DNA from: Acidobacteriota bacterium | GTDB taxonomy: Bacteria > Acidobacteriota > UBA6911 | Direction: 5' to 3' | Length of the DNA stretch: 64,000 bases | Assembly (NCBI GenBank): GCA_012729555.1 | Contig: JAAYCX010000097.1 | Span: forward strand, 1 to 64,000 | Shown: piece after piece, positions 7,533 through 20,010 of the stretch | How positions within the stretch are numbered: position 1 is the stretch's first letter | Layout of the letters: the number at the start of each line of letters is the position of its first letter | Program-made: the position numbers and the translations under genes | The notes under the pieces: model-generated | Databases searched by the model: none | What the model was told of the DNA's origin: nothing | Seen by the model: only the letters and a program-made list of their open reading frames with translations

Positions 7533-7961
7533 TCAGGGACGCGGCCTCCGGACCATCCGGTGCGCCGCGTTGAGCCTGGAAATCGCCTGCATCAGCGCCA
7601 GCTCCGCGCCCCGGAAATCGGTCCCGGGGTCGGTGGACGCCAGCATCTTCTCTGCGCGCGCCTTGGCCTCCTCGGCCCGCCTGACGTCGATGTCGGACGC
7701 CATCTCCGCCGTCTGCGCCAGCAGCACCACGCGGCCGGGGAGCACCTCCAGGAAACCCCAGGAACAGAACATGTAGTCGGTGCCGTCGCCGGTCCGGATG
7801 GAGATCTCGCCGATCCCCAGTTCCGCCAGCAGGGGCGCATGCCCCGGCAGGATCCCCATGTACCCCTGCCGGGCCGGGACCACGACGGAGTCGACGTCGC
7901 CGCTGTAGACCTGCCCGTCGGGCGTGACCACTTCCAGATGAATCGTATCGGGCAATGACAT
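7533..7961 (-). CDS. atpC: F1Fo ATP synthase epsilon subunit
   Basis: 142 residues, normal for the epsilon subunit. The N-terminal beta-sandwich shows the family pattern (L-E-V-V-T-P-D-G-Q-V-Y-S-G-D-V, then G-Y-M-G-I-L-P-G-H-A-P-L-L). The C-terminal helical hairpin (R-A-E-E-A-K-A-R-A-E) is present, so the intrinsic inhibitory element is retained. Epsilon sits in the central stalk with gamma and couples or inhibits rotation. It is the last gene of atpHAGDC, 15 bases after atpD. Confidence 0.96.
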   Translation of the reverse strand: MSLPDTIHLEVVTPDGQVYSGDVDSVVVPARQGYMGILPGHAPLLAELGIGEISIRTGDGTDYMFCSWGFLEVLPGRVVLLAQTAEMASDIDVRRAEEAKARAEKMLASTDPGTDFRGAELALMQAISRLNAAHRMVRRPRP

Positions 7962-7976
7962 GGTTCCCCCGCGCCG

Positions 7977-10278
<2,302 letters not shown>

Positions 10279-10288
10279 GGGCTCCGCC

Positions 10289-11812
<1,524 letters not shown>

Positions 11813-11843
11813 GCCCCATTCCCTCTCTGCGAGCCGTGCGGGT

Positions 11844-12419
11844 TCAGTCCTGCCGCGCCTCCGGCGCGCGCTCCGGCCGCGCATCGGCCAGGCGCCGCTT
11901 CACCTCCGCGAGCCGGGTCCGGATCGAACCGTCGAAGACGGTGCTCCCGATCTCGACGACGCATCCTCCAATCAAATCCGGGTCGGTACGGGGTTCGACC
12001 TGGACGCGGGCGCCCGTGAAGCGGGACAGGCCGGCCTCCACCATTTTCAGTTCCGGCTCCCCGAGCCGCGCGGCCGACGTCACCCGGGCGCGTACCACCC
12101 CCCTGCGCGCATCGACCGCCTTCCCGAACGCATCCAGTATGGGTGAAAAATGACGCATCCGGTTGTTCTGGAGCAGAACGCGCAAAAAATTGGCCGCCAC
12201 CGGGCTGACGGGATAGCGCTCGAGCAGCCCCTCGAGCAGCCTCCCCTTGGCCTCGCGCGCCACGGCGGGGGAATCGAAGGTTTCGAGGACGTCCGGCACG
12301 GCGGCGAAGATCTCCCGGAAGCGCTCGAGGTCCTCGAGCACCCGCGCCTCCACCCTCTCCTCAAACACGACATCGGCCAGCGACCTGGCGTACCTTCCGG
12401 CAACCGCAGAGGAAATCAC
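11844..12419 (-). CDS. atpH: F1Fo ATP synthase delta subunit
   Basis: 191 residues, first gene of the operon, starting with GTG at 12419 (SD GGGAG about 9 bases upstream). The N-terminal six-helix domain pattern ([11 protein letters not shown]) and the C-terminal motif [21 protein letters not shown] are diagnostic. Delta links F1 to the peripheral stalk. Normally atpF (b subunit) and the F0 genes precede it; here the upstream neighbour is an unrelated divergent gene, so F0 must be encoded elsewhere. Confidence 0.95.
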   Translation of the reverse strand: MISSAVAGRYARSLADVVFEERVEARVLEDLERFREIFAAVPDVLETFDSPAVAREAKGRLLEGLLERYPVSPVAANFLRVLLQNNRMRHFSPILDAFGKAVDARRGVVRARVTSAARLGEPELKMVEAGLSRFTGARVQVEPRTDPDLIGGCVVEIGSTVFDGSIRTRLAEVKRRLADARPERAPEARQD

Positions 12420-12445
12420 CCGTTTTCTCCCGACATAAACCGTTT

Positions 12446-12474
12446 ACGCTATCACAGGCGTACCCGGGCGTCAA
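12446..12474 (-). promoter_or_regulatory. Sigma-70-like promoter of atpHAGDC
   Basis: On the minus strand TTGACG (12474-12469) is followed by a 17-bp spacer and TAGCGT (12451-12446), 27 bases before the atpH start codon. The -35 is near consensus and the -10 weak. Placement at the head of the operon supports it. Confidence 0.5.
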
Positions 12475-12598
12475 GAATGATCGCCCGCCGGAAAACCCGC
12501 ATAGCCAAATACGTCAACAAATTAGACGCACCCCTTCCCCGACGGGGCGCCAGGGAGTAGACTGGCGTAAAGGGCCCGTGCGCACGGGGGGACGCTTC

Positions 12599-13180
12599 AT
12601 GAAAATCGCCGTCTGGGTTTTGTCCGCCGCCCTGGCAACGGCAGCATCGGCAGGGGAAAAACGCTCCGATTTGGGCGGGACCTGGGTCCTCGTCCCCGAA
12701 AAGAGCGAGATGGAGCAGGTGAGGCCGGGATTGCGCAACCTCCGGGTTACCGGGGGGCCCGTCACCACCACCGGGAGCGCCCCGGAGCCGCTCCCCGATC
12801 CCTCCCCCGCCGGCCTCATCACCGACCTGCGCCTCGAGATCACCCAGGCGGAGGACCGGATCCGGGTGGTGCGCCGCTTCACCCTCGAGGGCAGGATGGG
12901 CCTCGTCACCCAGGAGTTCACCTTCGACGGCGGCCGCTGCCTCAATGTCGCCTCCGACGGCCGCGGCGAGTTCGCCTCCCGCTCGGAATGGAAGAAGGGA
13001 AAACTCCTCAACTCCGGGACCCAGACGATCGCGGACGGGCCCGTGCGGGAGGAGCACAACGTCCGGGAGGAATTCTCCCTCTCCCGGAACCGCAAGACCC
13101 TGACCGTCAAGACCCTGATCGCCACCCCCCGGGGACTGGTCAAGCTGAAACAGGTCTTCGCGCCCGATCCCCAACCCTGA
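12599..13180 (+). CDS. Secreted hypothetical protein
   Basis: 193 residues from ATG 12599 (a G-rich SD lies about 8 bases upstream). A short Sec signal (M-K-I-A-V-W-V-L, ending A-A-S-A-G) leads into a beta-strand-rich mature domain: L-G-G-T-W-V-L near its start, then E-I-T-Q-A-E-D-R-I-R-V and V-T-Q-E-F-T-F-D-G-G-R. This lipocalin-like pattern is seen in many small exported proteins of unknown function. It stands alone, divergent from the atp operon. I do not recognise a family. Confidence 0.75.
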   Translation: MKIAVWVLSAALATAASAGEKRSDLGGTWVLVPEKSEMEQVRPGLRNLRVTGGPVTTTGSAPEPLPDPSPAGLITDLRLEITQAEDRIRVVRRFTLEGRMGLVTQEFTFDGGRCLNVASDGRGEFASRSEWKKGKLLNSGTQTIADGPVREEHNVREEFSLSRNRKTLTVKTLIATPRGLVKLKQVFAPDPQP

Positions 13181-13185
13181 GCGAT

Positions 13186-13204
13186 GTCCCTGGACCCCAG
13201 GGAC
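13186..13204. other. Perfect 8-bp hairpin without a T-run
   Basis: GTCCCTGG and CCAGGGAC flank a 3-base loop just after the secreted-protein stop. The lack of a following T-run argues against a classical intrinsic terminator; it could stabilise the transcript's 3' end. Confidence 0.4.
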
Positions 13205-13337
13205 CGGTTCCTGCCCATCGTTCCCGGTTTCGTCGAGGGTGACCTCGTTGTGCGGGCAGGGCGCACCGCCTCCTGACGTTCGGAACCATCGTTGAAAACC
13301 GTCGGCATTCCGTGGGTGGTTACAGTATATTGACCCG

Positions 13338-14633
13338 GTGCGGAAGCGGCTGTGGGAACTCGGGGGGATCGGGGCGGCGCAGGGAGCGGCCTGGGTCGGG
13401 GTCTGTTCGCTCGGGCCGTTGCGGGAGAACACGGCGGCTTTTCTGATTCTGGTTTTTGTCGCCTCCGGTTTGGGGCTCCTGGCGTTTTTCCGCTTTCCCG
13501 AAGGGGTGCGCCATGCCCAGGCGCTGGTGCTCGGGTTCGCCCTCCTCTTCCGCCTCATCGTGCTCCCCGCGCCCCCGTCCCAGAGCGAAGATGTCTACCG
13601 CTACCTGTGGGACGCGCGCATCGCCGCGATGGGGGTCGACCCCTACGCGTACCCCCCCGACGCGCCGGAGCTCGTGCCTTACCGGGATGAAACCATCTAC
13701 CCGATGATCAACTCCAAGCCGTACGTCACGGCCTACCCTCCCCTGTCGCAGGTACTGTTCCGCATCTCCTGGGGGCTGTTCGGACCGAGCGTGACGGCCA
13801 TGAAGGCCCTCTTCGCCCTCTGCGAGTTTCTGGCTTTGCTCGTGACGTGGAGGCTGCTGATCCTGTGGGGGCGGCCGCTCCGGTTTCTCCTCCTCGCGGC
13901 CTGGAACCCGTTTTTCATCTTCGAGTTCGCCCACTCCGGACATTCCGACAGCGCGATGATGCTCCTGATCCTGCTGTCGGTGTGGGCGCTCGCGCGCGGG
14001 AAGAAAGCGTGGGCGATGGCGGGTTACGCGGGGGCCGTGCTGGCCAAGCTCCACCCGGCGCTCTGGTTTCCGCTCTATTGGCGCCGCGCGGGGTGGAAGG
14101 CGCAGGCGGCCGGAATCGGGGCGGGGATCGGGCTCGTGCTGGTCTATTTCAACGTGGAGTCGCTCGGGCGCTACCTCTCCTCGCTCGGCCTCTATTTCCG
14201 GCTCTTCGAGTTCAACGCCTCCGTCCACTACCTCGTCCGGTTCGTGGGGCGCGCCGCCTTCGACCAGTCCTGGGACAAGCTCATCGGCCCCTGGCTCGCG
14301 GCGCTGCTGGTGGCGGTCGCGGCCGGCGTCTACCTGAAATTCCCGCAGCGGGACGCCCGCGATCTCCTTCACGCCGGTTTCTGGCTGATGACGGCCGACC
14401 TCTGCCTGGCCACCACCGTGCACCCGTGGTACCTCTCCTGGGCGGCGCTGGCCCTCCCCTTTTTCCCCTACGCCTTCATGATCTACTGGACCGCGGCGGC
14501 GTTTCTGTCCTACGCCGCCTACGCCTTCCACCCCGTCCACGAGCCGGCCTGGGCGCTGCTGGTCGAGTACGTCCCCATGTACGCCCTGATGGCGTGGGAG
14601 ATCCGCCGGGGGCGCCCCGCGCTCCTCCGCTAA
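13338..14633 (+). CDS. GT-C-fold membrane glycosyltransferase (DUF2029/GT87-like)
   Basis: 431 residues starting with GTG at 13338, directly after a TATATT box and without an SD, so probably leaderless. About ten hydrophobic helices are visible. The first periplasmic loop carries the acidic motif of this family ([12 protein letters not shown] near residue 85, then D-P-Y-A-Y-P-P). Such enzymes transfer mannose or related sugars from polyprenyl-phosphate donors on the outer face of the membrane. Donor and acceptor cannot be deduced. The stop overlaps the convergent folE stop. Confidence 0.8.
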   Translation: MRKRLWELGGIGAAQGAAWVGVCSLGPLRENTAAFLILVFVASGLGLLAFFRFPEGVRHAQALVLGFALLFRLIVLPAPPSQSEDVYRYLWDARIAAMGVDPYAYPPDAPELVPYRDETIYPMINSKPYVTAYPPLSQVLFRISWGLFGPSVTAMKALFALCEFLALLVTWRLLILWGRPLRFLLLAAWNPFFIFEFAHSGHSDSAMMLLILLSVWALARGKKAWAMAGYAGAVLAKLHPALWFPLYWRRAGWKAQAAGIGAGIGLVLVYFNVESLGRYLSSLGLYFRLFEFNASVHYLVRFVGRAAFDQSWDKLIGPWLAALLVAVAAGVYLKFPQRDARDLLHAGFWLMTADLCLATTVHPWYLSWAALALPFFPYAFMIYWTAAAFLSYAAYAFHPVHEPAWALLVEYVPMYALMAWEIRRGRPALLR

Positions 14634-15190
14634 CCGTTCCGGTGCCCGTTCTTGAAGACGAGGTCGAGGAACTCCATCCGGGTCTCCACCGACTTGCGGA
14701 AGGTGCCGCGCATCGAGCTGGTGGTGGCGCGCGAGTTCTGCTTCTGCACCCCCCGCATCATCATGCACATGTGCTGCGCCTCGATGATGACGCCGACCCC
14801 GAGGGGCTTGATCGTGTCCTCGATGGTCTTGGCGATCTGGGTGGTCAGCCGCTCCTGGACCTGCAGCCGCCGGCTGTAGATCTCGATGAGGCGCGCGATC
14901 TTGCTGATGCCGATGACCTTCTTGTCGGGCAGGTAGCCCACGTGGCATTTCCCGAAGAAGGGGAGGACGTGGTGCTCGCACATGCTGTAAAAGTCGATGT
15001 TCGACACCACCACCATCTCGTCGTACTGGACCTCGAACAGCGCGTTGTTGAGCACCTCTTCCGGCTTCTGGCCGTAGCCGCTGGTCAGGAAACGGAGCGC
15101 CTGTTCCATGCGCCGCGGCGTCCCCTGCAGGCCCTCGCGGTTCGGGTCCTCCCCGAGTTCCACCAGCATCTTCTCTATCAAGTCCTGCAT
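14630..15190 (-). CDS. folE: GTP cyclohydrolase I
   Basis: 186 residues from ATG 15190 (M-Q-D-L-I-E-K-M), the normal start for type IA enzymes. The zinc ligands are visible as C71 and H74 in M-C-E-H-H-V-L-P-F and C142 in H-M-C-M-M-M-R-G-V. It converts GTP to 7,8-dihydroneopterin triphosphate, the first step of folate and of queuosine-precursor synthesis. queA lies just beyond the next gene, and a pterin-4a-carbinolamine dehydratase is encoded at 51577. Confidence 0.96.
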   Translation of the reverse strand: MQDLIEKMLVELGEDPNREGLQGTPRRMEQALRFLTSGYGQKPEEVLNNALFEVQYDEMVVVSNIDFYSMCEHHVLPFFGKCHVGYLPDKKVIGISKIARLIEIYSRRLQVQERLTTQIAKTIEDTIKPLGVGVIIEAQHMCMMMRGVQKQNSRATTSSMRGTFRKSVETRMEFLDLVFKNGHRNG

Positions 15191-15305
15191 CTGTCCCCCG
15201 CGCGGCCTCGTTCGGGCCGCATGACAGCCGCGGGACCATGGACACCCGTCGCGCACCCCCGCGGCAAAACCTGAAAGTGTACCACATCGAACGGGCGGCG
15301 GCCTA

Positions 15306-15333
15306 TTGTACTTCCACGGCGGGGTGCTATACA
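15306..15333 (+). promoter_or_regulatory. Promoter giving a near-leaderless yihY-type mRNA
   Basis: TTGTAC at 15306-15311, a 16-bp spacer and TATACA at 15328-15333. The ATG at 15343 is only 10 bases after the -10 box and has no SD, so transcription would begin within a few bases of the start codon. Confidence 0.6.
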
Positions 15334-15342
15334 CTCTCAGCC

Positions 15343-16227
15343 ATGGAATCGAGGATCCGCTATTTCCGGCAGATGGGGCGATCGTTTGCCTCGGTCGGCC
15401 GCATGATGCTGCGGCACGAGGCGCCCCGGGACGCCGCGGGGATTTCCTATTTCACCCTGCTGGCCCTCTTTCCCGCCATCCTGGTCATCATCACCCTGGC
15501 CGACACCTTCCTGGGGTGGCTCGACCTTCATAATTTCGTCATCCAGAGCATCGTCGACCTCTTCCCCGGGTCGCACCAGTTCCTCACCTCCAACCTCGAG
15601 GAGATCGTCGCCCCCTCCACACCCGTCCTCGTCGGCTGCATCGTGGTGGTGGTCTGGGCCTCCTCCTGGATTTTCACCTTCATCGAGAGCTCCATCAACC
15701 GCGCCTGGGACATCCCCAACCAGCGCACCTTCTGGGAGAGCCGGCTGCGCACCTTCCTGCTGATGGCCATGGGGGGGATCAGCCTGCTGAGTTCGGCCGC
15801 CATCACCGCCTTCATCAGCGCCGCCCGGGTCCGGGCGGCCGCCCATATCGCCGTCTCCGAACAGGCGTCCTACATTCTCGGCTGGTTCTGGTACTTCGTC
15901 CTGCTCGGGGCGGGGCTGCTGCTGGCCGTGCTCGTCTTCGCCTCGGTGTTCAAATGGACCCCGCACTGCAAGGTTTTCTGGAAGGAGGCTTTCTCGGGGG
16001 CCCTGGTCTCCACCGTCCTCTGGGAAATCGGCAGCATGATTTTTTTGAAGGTGGTCCCGTTCTTCGACTACCAGCGGGTGTACGGCCGGATGGGGGCCGT
16101 CATCGCCCTGCTGGCCTGGGTCTACACGTCCAACCTGATCCTGCTCTACGGCGCCAATTTCTCCGCCCAGTTCCACTGGATCGGGGTCAGCGTATCGGGC
16201 TCCGCCATTGTTTCACCAAGGAAATAG
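15343..16227 (+). CDS. YihY/virulence factor BrkB-family membrane protein
   Basis: 294 residues from ATG 15343. The family hallmark is present near the N-terminus ([15 protein letters not shown]) together with six hydrophobic helices and a C-terminal [10 protein letters not shown] segment. Proteins of this family are inner-membrane and often misnamed ribonuclease BN; the molecular function is unsettled and transport has been suggested. It lies 30 bases before queA on the same strand, possibly co-transcribed. Confidence 0.88.
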   Translation: MESRIRYFRQMGRSFASVGRMMLRHEAPRDAAGISYFTLLALFPAILVIITLADTFLGWLDLHNFVIQSIVDLFPGSHQFLTSNLEEIVAPSTPVLVGCIVVVVWASSWIFTFIESSINRAWDIPNQRTFWESRLRTFLLMAMGGISLLSSAAITAFISAARVRAAAHIAVSEQASYILGWFWYFVLLGAGLLLAVLVFASVFKWTPHCKVFWKEAFSGALVSTVLWEIGSMIFLKVVPFFDYQRVYGRMGAVIALLAWVYTSNLILLYGANFSAQFHWIGVSVSGSAIVSPRK

Positions 16228-16257
16228 CGGGGGCTCCCCTCGCCTGACGGCACTCCC

Positions 16258-17295
16258 ATGAGACTCGACGATTTCGACTTCGATTTGCCCGACCGCCTGA
16301 TCGCCCAGCACCCCGCCGCCGAGCGGGACCGGTCCCGCATGATGGTCCTGTGGCGCGACAGCGGGAGGCGGGAACACCTCCGGTTCCGCGACCTGCCCGA
16401 CCTCCTGGGCCCCGGGCATTTTCTGGTCGTCAACAACACCCGGGTGTTCCCCGCCCGCCAGCGGGCCTCCCGCCCCGGGAAAGCGGAGGAGATCGAGGTC
16501 CTGCTGCTGGAGGAGGTACGGCCGGGGGACTGGCTGGCCCTGGTCAAGCCCGGGCGCAAGGCCCCGCCGGGGCAGGAACTGAGGATCGGCCCCCTTTCCG
16601 TCCGCGTCCTGGAGGTGGCGGCCTCCGGCGGGAGGGTGCTGCGTTTTGACCGGGCCGAAGGGGTGCGGGACGTGCTGGAGCGGATCGGGGAGCCCCCGCT
16701 CCCCCCCTATATCCGGAGGGAACGGCACGGCGACCTGGCCGCGGACCGGCTCCGGTACCAGACCGTTTACGCCGACCGGAGCGGGTCGGTGGCCGCGCCG
16801 ACGGCGGGCCTGCATTTCACCCCGGAGGTCCTCGACCGCCTCGCGGCCGGGGGGGTGCCCGTCTGCGAACTCCTCCTGCACGTGGGCTACGGAACCTTCA
16901 AGCCGGTGCGGAGCGAGATCGTGGAAGAGCACCGGATGGAGCCGGAGTACTACAGCATCGACGCCGCCACCGCCGGCCGGATCCGCGCCTACAAGGCGGA
17001 GGGGCGCCGCCTGGTAGCGGTCGGCACCACCTCCACGCGATGCCTGGAATACCTGGCCCGGCGGGAGGAGCCGCTCGGGGGAGAGTCCTCGGGGTACTGC
17101 AACCTTTTCATTTACCCCGGCTTCGAGTTCAGGATGATCGACGGGCTGATCACCAATTTTCACCTCCCCCGCTCCACCCTCTTCATGCTGGTCTGTGCCT
17201 TCGCCGGCAGGGAGCGGATGCTCGACTGCTACCGCGAGGCGATAGCCGCCGAGTACCGGTTTTACAGCTACGGCGACTGCATGCTGATCCTTTAG
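16258..17295 (+). CDS. queA: S-adenosylmethionine:tRNA ribosyltransferase-isomerase
   Basis: 345 residues, full length. It begins with the conserved D-F-D-F-D-L-P-D-R-L-I-A-Q-H-P and contains L-V-V-N-N-T-R-V-F-P-A-R, A-A-P-T-A-G-L-H-F-T and the C-terminal N-L-F-I-Y-P-G-F-E-F and I-T-N-F-H-L-P-R-S-T-L. It makes epoxyqueuosine by transferring the ribosyl part of SAM to the preQ1 base at the tRNA wobble position, an anaerobic-compatible step. folE two genes upstream supplies the pteridine that feeds the same pathway. Confidence 0.97.
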   Translation: MRLDDFDFDLPDRLIAQHPAAERDRSRMMVLWRDSGRREHLRFRDLPDLLGPGHFLVVNNTRVFPARQRASRPGKAEEIEVLLLEEVRPGDWLALVKPGRKAPPGQELRIGPLSVRVLEVAASGGRVLRFDRAEGVRDVLERIGEPPLPPYIRRERHGDLAADRLRYQTVYADRSGSVAAPTAGLHFTPEVLDRLAAGGVPVCELLLHVGYGTFKPVRSEIVEEHRMEPEYYSIDAATAGRIRAYKAEGRRLVAVGTTSTRCLEYLARREEPLGGESSGYCNLFIYPGFEFRMIDGLITNFHLPRSTLFMLVCAFAGRERMLDCYREAIAAEYRFYSYGDCMLIL

Positions 17296-17426
17296 GAGGT
17301 GAAGGTTGCTGTTGATCCCTTTCCCCGTCTGTGGCTAAATGGCTGGCAGCGCTTGAAAAGGAAAGAGGACCGAAATAACGCGCAACCGCCGACGTAGTTC
17401 TTATTTCAGGAGGCGAGGGGGGTCGT

Positions 17427-17891
17427 ATGAAATGCAAAGCCGCACGAGACCTGCTGTTTCGCAAGATCGACGCCGAGCTTTCACGCGACGAGGACGCCCG
17501 GCTGGAAGAACACCTGGCCGGTTGTGCCTCGTGCCGCCGGGAGTACCGGCTGCTCCGGATTCCCTCGCTGGTCGCGCGATCGGGCGCTCCGATCACCCCT
17601 TCCCCCTGGTTCTACCAGGGAGTGCGGGCCCGCATCGAAGAGGAGGCCCCGGGGATGGCCCTCTGGACTTCCGTCCGGATGCTGGCGCACCGGATGATTC
17701 CGGCCATGGCCGGAGTCACGCTCGCGCTGCTCGCGGCCTTCGCCTATCTGCAGATGCGGGCGCCCGACGCGGCGCTGTTCCGGGGCTATGACGGGGTGTA
17801 CCTGTCGGATGATCAGTCGCATCGGATGCTGGTGGCCGAGCAGACGGACATCACCTATGAAAGCGTTCTGACCGCCATCGCCTCACGTTAA
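17427..17891 (+). CDS. Anti-sigma factor-like protein with zinc-binding N-terminus (zf-HC2)
   Basis: 154 residues. The N-terminus has the ZAS/zf-HC2 pattern: an early Cys (M-K-C-K) and H-x3-C-x2-C in E-H-L-A-G-C-A-S-C-R-R-E-Y. One transmembrane helix follows at about residues 90-112 (M-I-P-A-M-A-G-V-T-L-A-L-L-A-A-F-A-Y), then a short outer domain. This is the layout of membrane anti-sigma factors that hold ECF sigma factors at the membrane. No sigma gene is adjacent; the gene upstream is queA. GGAGGCGAGG precedes the ATG. It is paired with the CpxP-like gene 21 bases downstream. Confidence 0.8.
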   Translation: MKCKAARDLLFRKIDAELSRDEDARLEEHLAGCASCRREYRLLRIPSLVARSGAPITPSPWFYQGVRARIEEEAPGMALWTSVRMLAHRMIPAMAGVTLALLAAFAYLQMRAPDAALFRGYDGVYLSDDQSHRMLVAEQTDITYESVLTAIASR

Positions 17892-17912
17892 CGAGTTTGG
17901 GGACCCGATGAG

Positions 17913-18290
17913 ATGAATTCCAGGCTGAGCATCGCGTTGTTATGGTGTCTTTTCTTCGTCATGGGGGGGGTGGCCGGCTGGGTGGGCCACTGCCTGTACC
18001 AGGGGCACCTGCAGCCCGCGAAGACATCCAGTTCGATCACAGCCCAGGAAGTCATGGACGCCATGGCGCGGGAACTCGAACTGAACGCCGCCCAGAAAGA
18101 GGAGCTCAAGTCGATTTTCGAGGAAAGCCGGTCTCAATACCGGGGGCTCAACAAGGAATTCAAGCCCCGGTACGAGTCTATCCGCGACGAGTCGGATGAC
18201 AAGATCCGGGCGATCCTGCTGGGGACCCAGAAGGAGCGGTTTGAGGAGATGCTCAAGAAATACCGCCCCAAGAAAAAGGCCTCCCGCTAA
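17913..18290 (+). CDS. Membrane-anchored CpxP/Spy-like small protein
   Basis: 125 residues. A hydrophobic N-terminal segment (about residues 7-26) is followed by a charged, all-helical domain with the pattern E-L-N-A-A-Q-K-E-E-L-K-S-I-F-E-E-S-R-x3-R and K-E-R-F-E-E-M-L-K-K-Y, as in CpxP, Spy and related heavy-metal-sensor or periplasmic chaperone proteins. Such proteins often accompany ECF sigma/anti-sigma pairs. Here it directly follows the anti-sigma-like gene, suggesting one envelope-sensing unit. The specific signal is unknown. Confidence 0.75.
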   Translation: MNSRLSIALLWCLFFVMGGVAGWVGHCLYQGHLQPAKTSSSITAQEVMDAMARELELNAAQKEELKSIFEESRSQYRGLNKEFKPRYESIRDESDDKIRAILLGTQKERFEEMLKKYRPKKKASR

Positions 18291-18299
18291 GCCCCGCAG

Positions 18300-19082
18300 C
18301 TAGAGAACGGCGCGCGCCGCCGTCAGCACGGAAACCCTCAGGGCGCCCGCCCCGAGGAGCGCCCCGGCCGCGCTCGAGACCGTGGCCCCCGTCGTCATCA
18401 CATCGTCTACCAGCAGGAGGCGCTTCCCCACGACCCCCCGGGGGAGGGTGCACTCGAAGGCGCCCCGGACGTTGGCCCAACGGTCGGCGTCGCCGAGCCC
18501 GACCTGGGGGGGAGTGGGCCTGGTACGGCCGAGGGCGCGGATTCGGGGGATACCGAGGACCCGCCCGAGCGACGCCGCCAGGAGTTCCGACTGGTTGAAT
18601 CCCCGTTCGAGCTTGCGGCTCCGATAGAGCGGCACCGCGACGACACCGTCGAAATCCCCCTTCCGCCACGTTTCGAGAAACGCCGCCGCCATCAGCGGCC
18701 CCAGGCATTCGGCCAGGTTCCGTTTCCCCCCGAACTTGAGTGCGTGGATCACCCCCCGCAGCTGGGCGGAGTAATGGCCCCAGGAGCGCGCCCCCGAAAA
18801 CGGGGGGAGCCGGCGCAGGCACTCGAGGCAGAGGGGGGCGGGATCGGCGTCGAAACCGGGGAGGGGCAACCCGCAGGAGGCACACCGGGGGGGGGCGATC
18901 CGGAGCTCGAGGACCCGGTGCCAGCAACCGCCGCAGAGGCCGTATTCACGGCTGCGCGACAAGGGGGCGCCGCAGAGGACGCACGCTTCCGGGTAGACCA
19001 GGTTGAGCACCCCGTCCAGCAGCTTCCGGATCGCGGAATCGGGCAGGTCCCTGGGTGTCGCCACGCGCGGAATGGAAACCAT
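18300..19082 (-). CDS. comF: ComF-family phosphoribosyltransferase-like protein
   Basis: 260 residues from ATG 19082, preferred over 19133, which would overlap rlmH. The N-terminal zinc-finger-like Cys pairs (C-V-L-C-G, C-G-G-C-W, C-A-S-C-G, C-L-E-C) precede a type I phosphoribosyltransferase domain with the PRPP motif L-L-L-V-D-D-V-M-T-T-G-A-T. In naturally transformable bacteria ComF proteins support DNA uptake across the inner membrane; elsewhere the role is uncertain. It is the last gene of the minus-strand run from obgE. Confidence 0.9.
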   Translation of the reverse strand: MVSIPRVATPRDLPDSAIRKLLDGVLNLVYPEACVLCGAPLSRSREYGLCGGCWHRVLELRIAPPRCASCGLPLPGFDADPAPLCLECLRRLPPFSGARSWGHYSAQLRGVIHALKFGGKRNLAECLGPLMAAAFLETWRKGDFDGVVAVPLYRSRKLERGFNQSELLAASLGRVLGIPRIRALGRTRPTPPQVGLGDADRWANVRGAFECTLPRGVVGKRLLLVDDVMTTGATVSSAAGALLGAGALRVSVLTAARAVL

Positions 19083-19093
19083 GGCCGGTGCGG

Positions 19094-19570
19094 TCAGTCC
19101 CCCCGGTGGTAGGGAACGTTGTGCAGGATGCACAGCGCCCGATAGATCTGTTCCAGCAGCAGGACGCGGCTCATGTCGTGGGTCCAGGTCATCCTGCCCA
19201 GGGACAGCACCCGGTCCGCGCGCCGGGTGAGGGCGCGGTCGAGCCCGGCGGGACCGCCGATCACGAACGAGAGCGCCTGGACACCGGAGTTCTGCTCCGA
19301 TTCCAGCCAGCGCGCGAACTCCCCGGACGAATACCCGGTTCCGGCCTCATCCAGGGCGATGACGCGCCCGGCCGCCGGCAGCCGCCTCGAGATGGCGGCG
19401 CCTTCGCCGGCCACGAGTTCCGCGGGGGAGAGCGACCTCCTCCCGGCGAGATCCCGGATTTCCACGGTCTCGCACGGGAGCCAGCGGCGGATCCTCCCGA
19501 GATAGTCCTCCTGGAGAGACCGCAGGGAAGGATGCCTCGTTTTCCCGACCCAGAAAACCTTGATCTGCAT
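19094..19570 (-). CDS. rlmH: 23S rRNA pseudouridine-1915 N3-methyltransferase
   Basis: 158 residues, exact family size. The SPOUT knot signatures are visible: F-V-I-G-G-P-A-G-L, L-S-L-G-R-M-T-W-T-H and the C-terminal L-L-L-E-Q-I-Y-R-A-L-C-I-L-H-N-V-P-Y-H-R. It methylates pseudouridine in helix 69 of mature 70S ribosomes. The neighbours rsfS, nadD and obgE are its usual partners. Confidence 0.95.
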   Translation of the reverse strand: MQIKVFWVGKTRHPSLRSLQEDYLGRIRRWLPCETVEIRDLAGRRSLSPAELVAGEGAAISRRLPAAGRVIALDEAGTGYSSGEFARWLESEQNSGVQALSFVIGGPAGLDRALTRRADRVLSLGRMTWTHDMSRVLLLEQIYRALCILHNVPYHRGD

Positions 19571-19585
19571 GGCGGATCCGAAGGG

Positions 19586-20008
19586 TCACCCCTGCCCCGG
19601 CGCGCTCTTGCGGCCGGAGCCTCCCGCCGTGCGCGCCCCCTGCCCGGCGGCCCCGGGGGCCGGGTCGGCGAGGAGACGCTCGACGTCCAGCCGCCGGCCG
19701 TCGCGCCACAGCCTCTCGAGGTCGTAATAGGTCCGGGCCGTCCGGGAGAAGATGTGCACGACCAGGTCGCCGTAATCGAGCAGGATCCATTCCGCGTTCC
19801 GGTAGCCTTCCACGTGCTCCGGCCGCACCCCCGCCCCGGCCAGGGTCTTCTCGATCTCATCGGCGATGGCCTGGTTCTGCCGGGAGGAATCGCCGGTAAC
19901 GATCAGGAAACGGCTGGCGAAGGAGGCGATCCCGGAGATATCCAGGGCCACGCAATCGTGCGCCTTTTTGTCATCGGCCGATTTCAGGGCCAGCTTGAGA
20001 GTGTCCAT
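19586..20008 (-). CDS. rsfS: Ribosomal silencing factor
   Basis: 140 residues. ATG 20008 is favoured because GGGGA lies about 6 bases upstream; an ATG two codons earlier (20014) overlaps the nadD stop as ATGA and is an alternative. Family motifs are D-C-V-A-L-D-I-S-G-I-A-S-F-A-S-R-F-L-I and W-I-L-L-D-Y-G-D-L-V-V-H-I-F. RsfS binds ribosomal protein L14 and blocks subunit joining in starvation. The C-terminal 30 residues are a Gly/Ala-rich tail. Confidence 0.93.
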   Translation of the reverse strand: MDTLKLALKSADDKKAHDCVALDISGIASFASRFLIVTGDSSRQNQAIADEIEKTLAGAGVRPEHVEGYRNAEWILLDYGDLVVHIFSRTARTYYDLERLWRDGRRLDVERLLADPAPGAAGQGARTAGGSGRKSAPGQG

Positions 20009-20010
20009 CT

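Noticed and set aside
13186-13204. Hairpin after the secreted-protein gene as a terminator
   Set aside because: Perfect stem but no T-run, so it is listed only as a hairpin.
13292-13331. TTGAAA paired with TATATT as a full promoter for the GT-C gene
   Set aside because: The spacer is 28 bp, too long for sigma-70; only the -10 box is kept as a hint.
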